Both the position numbers and the translations under genes were made by a program. DNA of 64,000 nucleotides from an uncultured Eubacterium sp. (GTDB lineage: Bacteria; Bacillota; Clostridia; Lachnospirales; Lachnospiraceae), in assembly GCF_937958975.1 (NCBI RefSeq), contig NZ_CALGRE010000036.1:62001-126000 (forward strand), in the 5' to 3' direction. Numbering within the stretch: position 1 is the first letter of the stretch; every line of letters begins with the position of its first letter. Below are positions 19,185-27,492 of this stretch, piece by piece. The notes beneath the pieces are model-generated. The model had not been told where the DNA came from. It saw only the letters and a list, made by a program, of their open reading frames with translations, and made no database searches.

Positions 19185-19415
19185 TTATTTCAATCCGTCA
19201 ATTGCCTCTGTTCCATTTGAAGTTAACTTGCCAAATAAAGTTGTAACCAATTTTCCAAGCTCTTCTTTAAACACTAGCGCAATTGCAATAGCAACTGCAA
19301 TTAATACAATAATTGCCACTACATTTACTTCCCCACTTTCTTTATGTAAGAAATCTGAAATGCAACCCTTTACTTTGTCTTTGACTAATGCACCTTTGAT
19401 GAATAACATATCCAT
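19185..19415 (-). CDS. flp: Flp/Flp1-type type IVb pilin
   Basis: A 76-residue protein: a leader of about 29 residues, then SGEVNVVAIIVLIAVAIAIA, a hydrophobic helix, and a short tail. Length and layout fit the Flp major pilin of Gram-positive Tad systems. Cleavage is expected after Gly in SGEVN. It has a strong AGGAGG ribosome site and is the only gene in the locus with a hairpin right after it, fitting its role as the most abundant product. Confidence 0.87.
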   Translation of the reverse strand: MDMLFIKGALVKDKVKGCISDFLHKESGEVNVVAIIVLIAVAIAIALVFKEELGKLVTTLFGKLTSNGTEAIDGLK

Positions 19416-19445
19416 TTTCTTTCCTCCTTTTAATAAATTTTTATA

Positions 19446-20318
19446 TTAAATACCTAAATTTCCAAAAATAGGTACCAATATCATTATCAAAATACCGATA
19501 AACATTAAAAATATCGGTATCATAAGCTGTGATGCAGCCTTCTCAGCCTTTTGCCTTACGTTCGACTGTTTTAACTGCCAAACTTCTTTGCTCTGTTGTT
19601 GCAACATAATTACAAGCTCTGAATTACCTTTTGTAACCCCCTGTGTAATCGTTGATACAAACTTTTTTATTTCCGGAATAATACACCTGTTTCCAAACAA
19701 AAAATATGCCCCCACTTCCGAAACCCCATTATTCATATCTTCCACAGCTTTCTGCATTTCTTTATATATTGTAGTTTCGCCGGCATATGCCGTTTCAATC
19801 CACGCTTCTTTTAAAATCATTCCTGCATTCGTTAACAGCGCTAATTTTGACACCACGTCAGAAAAATCACTCAGCATCTCATCTGAACGTTTTTTTATCT
19901 TTTTATTTGTTGTATCTCCAAAATAGTAATAACAAAGTCCTGCCATCCCTGCTATTAACAGCAATCCCATCAATGAGCCACTGATTCCATACATTACAAA
20001 CGCTAAAACAAAAACAATAGAAGCTATAGTTATCTTTTGGGCATATGCTGTTCTGATATAAAAATCAGCAAACTTTTTATCATATAAAATTTCAATTTCC
20101 TTTCGTAATTTCCTATCTTTTTTAGATTTATAATCATAATGAATCATTTCCATAATTCCATAACCAAATCCATACAAATCTTTAAAAATATACTCTTTTT
20201 CATCTAAACTTGAAAATAATTCGGAATATTTTAAACCTCTAAAAAAGAAAACTAACCATATAATCAATACAATATATCCCAAAGCTATAATCATATAATC
20301 CATTCCTGTCAAAAACAT
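19446..20318 (-). CDS. tadC: TadC inner-membrane platform protein (T2SS F family)
   Basis: A 290-residue protein with the T2SSF domain (about 150-280: MLSDFSDVVSKLALLTNAGM) and three to four membrane helices, the last at the C-terminus. It pairs with TadB to form the platform acted on by TadA. Normal length for the family. Confidence 0.92.
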   Translation of the reverse strand: MFLTGMDYMIIALGYIVLIIWLVFFFRGLKYSELFSSLDEKEYIFKDLYGFGYGIMEMIHYDYKSKKDRKLRKEIEILYDKKFADFYIRTAYAQKITIASIVFVLAFVMYGISGSLMGLLLIAGMAGLCYYYFGDTTNKKIKKRSDEMLSDFSDVVSKLALLTNAGMILKEAWIETAYAGETTIYKEMQKAVEDMNNGVSEVGAYFLFGNRCIIPEIKKFVSTITQGVTKGNSELVIMLQQQSKEVWQLKQSNVRQKAEKAASQLMIPIFLMFIGILIMILVPIFGNLGI

Positions 20319-20328
20319 AATCTATCTC

Positions 20329-21186
20329 CTAAACTTTAATATCTAATATGGACTTTCCTAAGAAATATGAAATAACAAAAATTACAACTCCAATTGTTGT
20401 AGATAACACGCCAATTCCCGTAGAAAAATTTGCTCCAAAGTCACCACTCATAAGCTTGATGATTCCCACGATACCGACAGGCATAACTGTCATCATATTC
20501 TGTTCCCTTTTATTAGAAGACACCATTGATTTAATATCTTCTTCAATCTCCATTTTTTCTGAGATAATTTCATGCGTGTTTCGTATAATATCTTTTATAT
20601 TTCCACCTTTTCTATAAGACAATTTAAAAACGTTTGCGAAACTCTTTATATCATCAATACCGCTTCTCACTCCCAAATCCATTAACGCATCTTCTATATC
20701 AATATTATTTCGTATGCTTTCTAAAATCACTTCTAACTCCCTGATTATATAAGCATCTTCATCATATTGAACTTTTAAGTCCTCATATACATTAATAAAA
20801 GAATCTGTTACATTCATTCCCGCATTTAAAGAAGTTGTCAAAGAATCTAACATATCTCTAAATTGTATTCTTAGCTTGTTTACAGACTTTTCCTGTAGCT
20901 TCTCTGTTCTGATTGGTATATAAAATTTTGCTGCTAATAATCCTACCAGAGAACAGATAATTATATTTAAAACATATGTTGCAGTAGTCGGATTCCCATA
21001 TTCATCTTTTGCCAGCCCTCCATAAAACAAATACGCAACGAAAGCACCTGTTGCAAATGCCAACAAGAAATATAGTATTTTTTCCTTTGGTGACATATAG
21101 TATACCTTATAGTTATATACGGCAGTATTTACTGCCGACATATAATATTGCGGTTCTCTTTCCTTCTTCTTATTTTTAGAAAACAT
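20329..21186 (-). CDS. tadB: TadB inner-membrane platform protein (T2SS F family)
   Basis: A 285-residue protein with two helices near residues 35-85, a cytoplasmic T2SSF region (FRDMLDSLTTSLNAGMN) and helices at the C-terminus. It sits 8 bp after tadA and 10 bp before tadC in the conserved order A-B-C. Confidence 0.92.
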   Translation of the reverse strand: MFSKNKKKEREPQYYMSAVNTAVYNYKVYYMSPKEKILYFLLAFATGAFVAYLFYGGLAKDEYGNPTTATYVLNIIICSLVGLLAAKFYIPIRTEKLQEKSVNKLRIQFRDMLDSLTTSLNAGMNVTDSFINVYEDLKVQYDEDAYIIRELEVILESIRNNIDIEDALMDLGVRSGIDDIKSFANVFKLSYRKGGNIKDIIRNTHEIISEKMEIEEDIKSMVSSNKREQNMMTVMPVGIVGIIKLMSGDFGANFSTGIGVLSTTIGVVIFVISYFLGKSILDIKV

Positions 21187-21194
21187 GTGTCCTC

Positions 21195-22433
21195 CTAAAT
21201 TTCTTTTTTTATTCCTGTTAACTGTAACTTATATATATTTTTCATTGGATTGTCCGTTCTTTTTAAACTTCCGGACACCTTTTCTAAGGTACTGTTTTCA
21301 TCTTCTACAAACCGGTACAGCGGATTTAATATAATCTTTCCATTGTCATAACCTACTACCTCTGTAATTTCCATTGTCTTTCTGGAATGGTCTCTAAGCC
21401 TTGAAAGATGAATAATAATGTCTACCGCAGAGGCAATCTGCTGCCTAATTGCTTCTAATGGCAATCCCGCAGAACCTTGCAAAACCATTGTCTCTAAACG
21501 ACTCAACATATCTTCTGTGGAGTTTGCATGTCCGGTAGACAAAGAACCATCATGTCCGGTATTCATAGCCTGTAGCATATCTAATGCTTCTCCACCACGC
21601 ACCTCTCCAACCACAATTCTTTCCGGTCTCATACGAAGCGAGGATTTAATTAAATCCGTTATTGTAATGGCTCCTGCTCCCGCAGAGTTAGCATTTCTCG
21701 TCTCCATACTGACAAGATTTTCTACTCCTACAATCTGTAGTTCTGCTGAGTCTTCTATTGTTATTACTCGTTCATCTTTGGGTATATAATTTGATAAGGC
21801 ATTAAGAAATGTAGTTTTTCCTGACCCCGTTCCCCCACTGATAAATATATTGTATTTTGCCTTTACCAGTAATTGTAGTTTTTCAGCTATTTCTTTTGTC
21901 AACGAACCATACTCTATTAATTTTTCTATCGTCATCGGTGTTTTTGAAAACTTTCGTATTGTGAGCGTAGGACCGCATAAAGCAATGGGTGGTAATACAA
22001 CATTTACACGAGAACCATCCGGAAGTCTGGTATCACAAATGGGATTTGCCTGATTTACCTCTCTTCCTGCCATTCCCACAATTCTCTGTATCACATCTTC
22101 AAGTCTCCTTTGACTCTCAAATTCTTTATCTAGTTTTTGTAACTTTCCACTTTTTTCTATAAAAATATTTTTGGGACCATTAATCATAACTTCGGTTATC
22201 GTATCATCGCTAATAATACTATCTAACAATCCCAATCCTCTTATAGAGCTATATATTTGTCTGACAATTTCCACCCTGTCATCTATAGTACAATAAATTC
22301 CCCGCAACTTTGCAGCTACCAATTCTTCAACCTTTTCTTCCAGTTCTTCATCTGATAATTTACTTAACGGAAAATTTTCTGTAACATAGGTTTTCATTTC
22401 ATCGACAACTTTTTTCTGTAATTCTTCCTGCAT
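21195..22433 (-). CDS. tadA: TadA/CpaF pilus assembly ATPase
   Basis: A 412-residue secretion ATPase of the CpaF/VirB11 type that powers pilin polymerisation. Walker A is SGGTGSGKTT (199-208), Walker B-like region RMRPERIVVGEVRGGEAL (about 266-283), with the His box GHDGSLSTGHAN after it. Length is normal. An HxxH-like conserved set and the N-terminal VMINGP motif are also present. Confidence 0.95.
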   Translation of the reverse strand: MQEELQKKVVDEMKTYVTENFPLSKLSDEELEEKVEELVAAKLRGIYCTIDDRVEIVRQIYSSIRGLGLLDSIISDDTITEVMINGPKNIFIEKSGKLQKLDKEFESQRRLEDVIQRIVGMAGREVNQANPICDTRLPDGSRVNVVLPPIALCGPTLTIRKFSKTPMTIEKLIEYGSLTKEIAEKLQLLVKAKYNIFISGGTGSGKTTFLNALSNYIPKDERVITIEDSAELQIVGVENLVSMETRNANSAGAGAITITDLIKSSLRMRPERIVVGEVRGGEALDMLQAMNTGHDGSLSTGHANSTEDMLSRLETMVLQGSAGLPLEAIRQQIASAVDIIIHLSRLRDHSRKTMEITEVVGYDNGKIILNPLYRFVEDENSTLEKVSGSLKRTDNPMKNIYKLQLTGIKKEI

Positions 22434-22456
22434 GCAACCTCCATTTTCAACTAATT

Positions 22457-23524
22457 TTATTCATTAATTTTTTCTAATAAATTGTCTCTACTTTCTAATT
22501 GCATTAATATCTGTTTTGTCGTAGCATGCTCAAACTTCGGAACACCTCCGATATTACTAATTTCAATATCCTCCAAAATATTTCCTGTTTTATTACTAAA
22601 TTTGTTATATATCAATTTCATTTTTGGGAGTATTCCAATATCATTTTTTTGTTCTATTATTTTAATCGTTTCGTAAATTCTCATTAATTTTACATTTGAA
22701 ATTTCACTGCCATCCCCAGTTAATACAATAATTGATGCTGTCTTAATTATTTCGGCAAACAAGTCATTCATGATAAAATCAATATCCAAAACTATCAAAT
22801 TATACTCTGCAGTTGTTCTTAATGTTTGAATCAAAGTTTTGAAATCATCAACTTTCATCTCTGCTATATCCATTGCCATTTCACTAGATTCATAAAAATA
22901 AACTCCTGACTGGTCTCTTTTTACAGCACTTTCCAGTTTTAAAGGAAGATTTGCTTTTTTACTCTTTATACAATATAGAATATCACTAAACGTAAGTGTT
23001 CCCTCACCCTCAAAAAAGTAGGTACTGCTTCCAAACTGTTCCAATTCTAAAAATAAGACTTTTTTATTTTCTTTTGCCATTTTTCGTGCATATGATGCTG
23101 CAATTGAAGAACTCCCTACTCCACCACTCACACCACAAAATGCAATAATATTTGTACTATTTTCTTCAAATTTTACTCCAGACATATTGATACTAATATC
23201 AGCAAATATTCCTAATATCTGTTTATATATCAATTCTACCTTTTGAAACTTACATATTGTCTTTATTCCCTTAATTTCTTCCACATTATTATTTTCAACA
23301 AAATAAACAAAACCACATCTCTTAGGAATTTTAGAAGAATCAATTTCAAAATTTTCATTTGCTATCAATACATCTATTTTCTTTTCTTCTAAAGACGATA
23401 AAGCAATTTCTATATCTGAGAAAGAATAAACCTCCAATTTATCCATATATTTGTTCATAAAAACTGTCGTTATTCTATTTAAATACGTTTTATCCCCATC
23501 CAATATGGCTACTCTTATCTTCAT
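22457..23524 (-). CDS. tadZ: TadZ/CpaE-like pilus localisation protein
   Basis: A 355-residue protein. An N-terminal receiver-like domain (about 1-105, MKIRVAILDGDKTYL) precedes a ParA/MinD-like domain. The P-loop reads CGVSGGVGSSSIA (about 130-142), in which both lysines of the usual KGGVGKT are absent, as in atypical TadZ proteins. The ATG at 23524 is chosen because GGAGCGAAAGT stands just before it; an upstream in-frame extension of 28 residues has no such support. First gene of the Tad run; TadZ proteins place the pilus machine at a cell pole. Confidence 0.88.
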   Translation of the reverse strand: MKIRVAILDGDKTYLNRITTVFMNKYMDKLEVYSFSDIEIALSSLEEKKIDVLIANENFEIDSSKIPKRCGFVYFVENNNVEEIKGIKTICKFQKVELIYKQILGIFADISINMSGVKFEENSTNIIAFCGVSGGVGSSSIAASYARKMAKENKKVLFLELEQFGSSTYFFEGEGTLTFSDILYCIKSKKANLPLKLESAVKRDQSGVYFYESSEMAMDIAEMKVDDFKTLIQTLRTTAEYNLIVLDIDFIMNDLFAEIIKTASIIVLTGDGSEISNVKLMRIYETIKIIEQKNDIGILPKMKLIYNKFSNKTGNILEDIEISNIGGVPKFEHATTKQILMQLESRDNLLEKINE

Positions 23525-23579
23525 ACTTTCGCTCCTATGTTTCATCCTTTTTTCAACTTTATTCGACTTTATACGCCTT

Positions 23580-23608
23580 ATTATATAACTATATTTGATA
23601 TTTTTCAA
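23580..23608 (-). promoter_or_regulatory. Sigma-A-type promoter for the Tad operon
   Basis: On the minus strand TTGAAA (23608-23603) and TATAAT (23585-23580) are separated by exactly 17 bases. Expected start is near 23573, giving a leader of about 49 nt before tadZ. Confidence 0.8.
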
Positions 23609-23645
23609 CTATAGTTTTATTATTTGTATAAAAAATAAATATTTA

Positions 23646-23727
23646 GTTAAAACAAAAGTGCCACGATAAACTATAGTTCAGATTCTTTTATCTATACTAT
23701 AGATTTATTGTGACACTTTTGTTTAAC
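23646..23727. terminator. Long imperfect palindrome, likely terminator/insulator
   Basis: Arms of about 31 bases (23646-23676 and 23697-23727, starting GTTAAAACAAAAGTG and ending CACTTTTGTTTAAC) pair with two mismatches and two single-base bulges, and the 20-base loop holds a further AGAT/ATCT pairing. It lies just after the stop of the secreted protein gene and just before the Tad promoter. T-rich tails occur on both sides. A MITE remnant is an alternative. Confidence 0.75.
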
Positions 23728-23740
23728 AAATAATTTTTAA

Positions 23741-24919
23741 TTATTTCACCTTATAAGTTACTTTCTTACTATCTTTATATCCCTTTAATTTAGCATATAC
23801 AACAATCTTAGTTTTCCTTTTCAATTTTGCTTTTAATTTTACCGTAAACTTACCTTTTGCGTTCGCTTTTACAGTATATGTTTTCTTTCCAACCTTTACC
23901 TTTACCGTTGCTTTCTTTGTAGCTGTTCCTGTTATCTTCTTCGTATTTTTTTTGTATTTTTTTAATTTTGGTGCTTTCAGCGTAGGAGTTGATTTTATCT
24001 CAGTTATATGTGGCGTAACCTTTACAGCGCCCTGACCACTAATTCCTGATATTTTCAAATAGTAAGTTCCCTTTGGCAACGTTACATAACCTGTAGAACC
24101 GCTCTTAGGAAAATTATCGAAGCTGCCTCCTTCTCCCAACTGCCTTCTTTCCGTTGTACTATATTTAGCTGAATTTTTTTGCATTTTTAATTTTTCTGTA
24201 TAACTGATACCACCAATAGAAAACAATTCATATTTCATCAATAATTTAAGACACGATGGTGTATCTGCTATCGACATGTCGAGACTTACCTTTGACTGTT
24301 TCGTAACTGTAAACTTAAAATACTGCTCACTGTACAGGTTTGAGATATAACCATAACCTGCCTTATTATTTGTCAATGGAAGCATTGACTTTGAAGACAC
24401 TCCGGTAACATTTCCTGTTCTCATCACATCCTCGGCTTCAATAATGGTAGTAACGCTTCCCTTTGATTTATTGCTATAACCATCACTTTCCTTTCCATTA
24501 TATACTATATAATAGCTACCTTTTTCTAATATATAATATCCGCTATGTTCCTCATTTGTAAAAATAGTTCCTATATTAGAGCCAATGGATTCCCCTAACA
24601 TTTTCCCACCTACTGTCGTAACAATGGCATTATTCAAATTTCCTAAATTATCTAACCCATTATAACAAATCGTACTATTTACACTTACCTTAACATAAGC
24701 AGGCTGGTCTAAAGTAAATTTCACTTTATATACATCATCAATGTGTTCCTCGCCTTCGCCCCACTCATAAGTATCTGCAATGCTCATTGGATCAGATACC
24801 ATCACAGAGTCCACTTTGTTAACCTTTCCGTTGCTTTCGATTGTAGCTGCATTTACCATTGTTGCCATACCGATTGCCGCTACAACAGTCGTCAATAAAC
24901 ATAAAAATTTCTTTTTCAT
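23741..24919 (-). CDS. Secreted beta-domain protein with C-terminal bacterial Ig domain
   Basis: A 393-residue protein from the ATG at 24919, chosen because AGGAAAG stands before it and a clean signal peptide follows (MKKKFLCLLTTVVAAIGMAT, cleaved near VNA). Two beta-rich PPC-like segments (about 40-165 and 170-305: YYIVYNGK, FKFTVTKQSKVSLDM, LPKGTYYLKISG) are followed by a Lys-rich Ig domain (about 310-393, ITGTATKKATVKVKVGKK). It is monocistronic, between its own promoter and a palindromic terminator. Binding function is likely but its target is unknown. Confidence 0.82.
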   Translation of the reverse strand: MKKKFLCLLTTVVAAIGMATMVNAATIESNGKVNKVDSVMVSDPMSIADTYEWGEGEEHIDDVYKVKFTLDQPAYVKVSVNSTICYNGLDNLGNLNNAIVTTVGGKMLGESIGSNIGTIFTNEEHSGYYILEKGSYYIVYNGKESDGYSNKSKGSVTTIIEAEDVMRTGNVTGVSSKSMLPLTNNKAGYGYISNLYSEQYFKFTVTKQSKVSLDMSIADTPSCLKLLMKYELFSIGGISYTEKLKMQKNSAKYSTTERRQLGEGGSFDNFPKSGSTGYVTLPKGTYYLKISGISGQGAVKVTPHITEIKSTPTLKAPKLKKYKKNTKKITGTATKKATVKVKVGKKTYTVKANAKGKFTVKLKAKLKRKTKIVVYAKLKGYKDSKKVTYKVK

Positions 24920-24965
24920 ATTCTTTCCTTTCCATAATCTTCCATATTCAATTTTTTTCATTCCC

Positions 24966-24994
24966 ATTATACCAACCCTATGAATTATTTTCAA
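24966..24994 (-). promoter_or_regulatory. Sigma-A-type promoter for secreted Ig protein
   Basis: TTGAAA (24994-24989) and TATAAT (24971-24966) on the minus strand with a 17-base spacer. Leader of about 40 nt. It has the same hexamers and spacing as the Tad promoter. Confidence 0.8.
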
Positions 24995-25074
24995 TATATA
25001 ATCTTTTTTACATCAACTTATATTTATTTTTTCTCTGTACAAACTAATATATGTTATATTTATTTTTCATCATT

Positions 25075-25098
25075 CATAGTTGTTATTTTGCAACTATG
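25075..25098. promoter_or_regulatory. Inverted repeat, candidate XRE operator
   Basis: CATAGTTG and CAACTATG form a perfect 8-bp inverted repeat with an 8-base centre. It lies in the 278-bp divergent intergenic region between the secreted protein and the XRE regulator, where an autoregulatory operator would be expected. No bound protein is known; inference from position. The rest of this gap (24995-25197) is AT-rich with nothing else I can support. Confidence 0.45.
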
Positions 25099-25197
25099 TT
25101 TTATTTAAATTGTCGTTCTTGAATGATATATTAGTTACCAACATTGTTATTTGTATTTTTTAATATAATACAAACTATTTATGAAACGGAGATATTT

Positions 25198-25542
25198 ATG
25201 GATAAAAACATATTATATAAAGAAATTGGCTATCGCATTCGAAAGCGGAGAAAACAAATGGGGATGTCTCAAGAAACATTAGCAGAATTGATGGGAGTAA
25301 CTCCTCAAATGATTAGCACTGCCGAAAACGGAACAAAGGGTATCAGACCTGAAAATATTATTAAATTTAGTCAGGAACTCAATCTCAGTTGTGATTATAT
25401 TTTAACCGGTCAGGGAAGCAGCCTTGATATGGATTCCATACTTGATTACTGTAACACTCTTGGCTACGATAATTTTGATTGTATTGTAAACATACTTCAT
25501 GCACTTCAACGATTAACTACCACACCATGTGAAGATGATTAG
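25198..25542 (+). CDS. XRE-family helix-turn-helix regulator
   Basis: A 114-residue DNA-binding protein. The HTH spans about residues 5-60 (IGYRIRKRRKQMGMSQETLA, then GVTPQMISTAENG). The short C-terminal half has no recognisable effector domain. The start at 25198 follows ACGGAGAT at good spacing; a longer reading from 25144 is less likely. It is divergent from the secreted protein gene, which it may control. Confidence 0.9.
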   Translation: MDKNILYKEIGYRIRKRRKQMGMSQETLAELMGVTPQMISTAENGTKGIRPENIIKFSQELNLSCDYILTGQGSSLDMDSILDYCNTLGYDNFDCIVNILHALQRLTTTPCEDD

Positions 25543-25561
25543 ATAACAACACGCCGCATAG

Positions 25562-25606
25562 CAAAAGCAGTACTTCATTTATCTTTTCCTATCTGTACTG
25601 CTTTTG
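25562..25606. terminator. Bidirectional terminator between XRE gene and ribF
   Basis: CAAAAGCAGTAC (25562-25573) pairs perfectly over 12 bp with GTACTGCTTTTG (25595-25606). It lies between convergent genes and can serve both. Confidence 0.8.
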
Positions 25607-25626
25607 TCATAAAATCATATTAATAT

Positions 25627-26541
25627 TTATTTTCCTACTATTTCCCTACATTTTTCAATATCATTTTCAATTTGTTTTTTCAATTCCTCTAAACTCTCAA
25701 AAGTTCGTTCAGGTCTTATATAATCAAAAAACTGCACCTGAACAATTTCATTATATATATATTCCTTATAATCAATAATATGTGTCTCAACTTTAATCTG
25801 TTTTCCATTTTCTACCGTAGGATTAATTCCCACGTTACTTATAGAATGAAATCTTTGTCCACCTACATCTACCACTGACCTGTAGACTCCATTCGGTGGC
25901 AGTAGCTTTGTCTCCTCCGGAATAATGTTTGCTGTGGGAAGTCCTAATGTTCTACCTAACTGCTTTCCCTTTTCTACCTTTCCTATCACACTATACGGAT
26001 GATCTAACATCTCATTTACTTCTAACATATCACCGGCAGAAATTTTTTCCCGAATTGTCGTACTGCTAATATCTTTATTATGATATTTCTCTTTTTCTAC
26101 AACAATCACGTTATAACCATACTTTTTTTGGTTTACTTTAAGAAAATCGACATCTCCTCTTGCCTCAGAGCCAAAACGAAAATCAGTCCCACATACAATC
26201 GTCGTTGCACCTATTTTATCTTTTAATATCTGCTTAACAAATTCATCCGGTGTTAATGCCAAAAATTCTTTTTCCAATGGCATTATCATGTAAACATCTA
26301 TCCCCTGCTGTTCACAGAGAATCTGTTTTTCCATATCAGTTACAATCGTCTTATTTGGATTATTCGTGAGAAAGGCTTTGGGCGAAGTCCCAAATGTAAG
26401 CACGACCTTTTGTCTTCCATTGGCATGCTTTGCAATTTCCTCAAATAATTTCTCGTGTCCTTTATGAATACCATCGAACTTTCCAATCGTAACAATTGTA
26501 TTTTTTAACTTAATACCATCATTTACTGAAATGCTCTGCAT
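25627..26541 (-). CDS. ribF: Bifunctional riboflavin kinase / FAD synthetase
   Basis: A 304-residue enzyme making FMN from riboflavin and FAD from FMN. The N-terminal adenylyltransferase has GKFDGIHKGHEKLF and ISSTTIRE; the C-terminal kinase has GRTLGLPTANI and PPNGVYRS. Last gene of the rimP-nusA-infB operon, 18 bp after truB, a common Firmicutes arrangement. Confidence 0.97.
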   Translation of the reverse strand: MQSISVNDGIKLKNTIVTIGKFDGIHKGHEKLFEEIAKHANGRQKVVLTFGTSPKAFLTNNPNKTIVTDMEKQILCEQQGIDVYMIMPLEKEFLALTPDEFVKQILKDKIGATTIVCGTDFRFGSEARGDVDFLKVNQKKYGYNVIVVEKEKYHNKDISSTTIREKISAGDMLEVNEMLDHPYSVIGKVEKGKQLGRTLGLPTANIIPEETKLLPPNGVYRSVVDVGGQRFHSISNVGINPTVENGKQIKVETHIIDYKEYIYNEIVQVQFFDYIRPERTFESLEELKKQIENDIEKCREIVGK

Positions 26542-26559
26542 GTTTACTCCTATCTTCTC

Positions 26560-27468
26560 CTATAGAAACATCTTTATCGGCTTATAAATCTGCTTTTCTT
26601 TATAAAACTTATATAACCCAATAAACTTTCCATCATAAGTATACACTCTCACTGTCTGTCCATCTTCATGATTCATCTTCAAAAATGTATTTCCTGACGT
26701 AAAAATATTACCATTATATACTAATTTCCCGGCATTCTCTGATACCACACATTTAGAATATGTATCAAGCATTTCATCTACCGGTGTAATATAAGCCTCT
26801 AACGTACCGTTGTCCCTATATGCCTCAATTTGTTTCAATGTAATACTTTCGTCCACATGAAACCTTTCTACTTTTGTCCTTATCAACTTTTCCATACATC
26901 CGCCTACACCAAGGTCATTTCCAATATCACTGCATAAAGTTCTAACATATGTACCTTTGGAACATGTGACATGTAAATCTACTCTTGGAAGATACATTTT
27001 CGTAACCGTGATATCTATAATCTTACAATGCCTTGCGGGACGTTCGATAACCATTCCCCTTCTGGCAAGATTATATAACTTTTCTCCACCAATCTTAATT
27101 GCAGAAAACATCGGAGGAATCTGTTCATAGTCCCCAATATAACCTTTAATGGTTTCAAAAACCTTTTCCTCCGTCAATGCCAAAACCGATGCCTCATCTG
27201 CTTTAGCAATTATCTGACCATCAGTATCTTGTGTATCTGTCTCAACTCCCAATAACAAAGTAGCCTTATAACTCTTATCTTTTTCAGACAATATATCACA
27301 TAATTTTGTGGCTTTTCCTAAACAGACAGGCAGCACTCCCACCGCATTGGGGTCGAGTGTTCCCATATGTCCAATTTTCTTTTGTTTCAATATTCCCCTG
27401 AGCTTTGCCACAACATCATGGGATGTAAACCCAGGTTCTTTATAAACATTAATTACTCCACTTATCAT
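26560..27468 (-). CDS. truB: tRNA pseudouridine-55 synthase
   Basis: A 302-residue enzyme converting U55 of the tRNA T-loop to pseudouridine. Catalytic Asp lies in HMGTLDPNAVGVLP; KGTYVRTLCSDIG is also conserved. The ATG at 27468 with AAGGA before it is preferred over a GTG six codons upstream that overlaps that ribosome site. Confidence 0.96.
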   Translation of the reverse strand: MISGVINVYKEPGFTSHDVVAKLRGILKQKKIGHMGTLDPNAVGVLPVCLGKATKLCDILSEKDKSYKATLLLGVETDTQDTDGQIIAKADEASVLALTEEKVFETIKGYIGDYEQIPPMFSAIKIGGEKLYNLARRGMVIERPARHCKIIDITVTKMYLPRVDLHVTCSKGTYVRTLCSDIGNDLGVGGCMEKLIRTKVERFHVDESITLKQIEAYRDNGTLEAYITPVDEMLDTYSKCVVSENAGKLVYNGNIFTSGNTFLKMNHEDGQTVRVYTYDGKFIGLYKFYKEKQIYKPIKMFL

Positions 27469-27492
27469 ACAATGATTCCTTATCACTCTACA

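Noticed and set aside
24995..25197. Promoter for the XRE gene
   Set aside because: A TATAAT at 25164-25169 exists but no -35 hexamer at suitable spacing.
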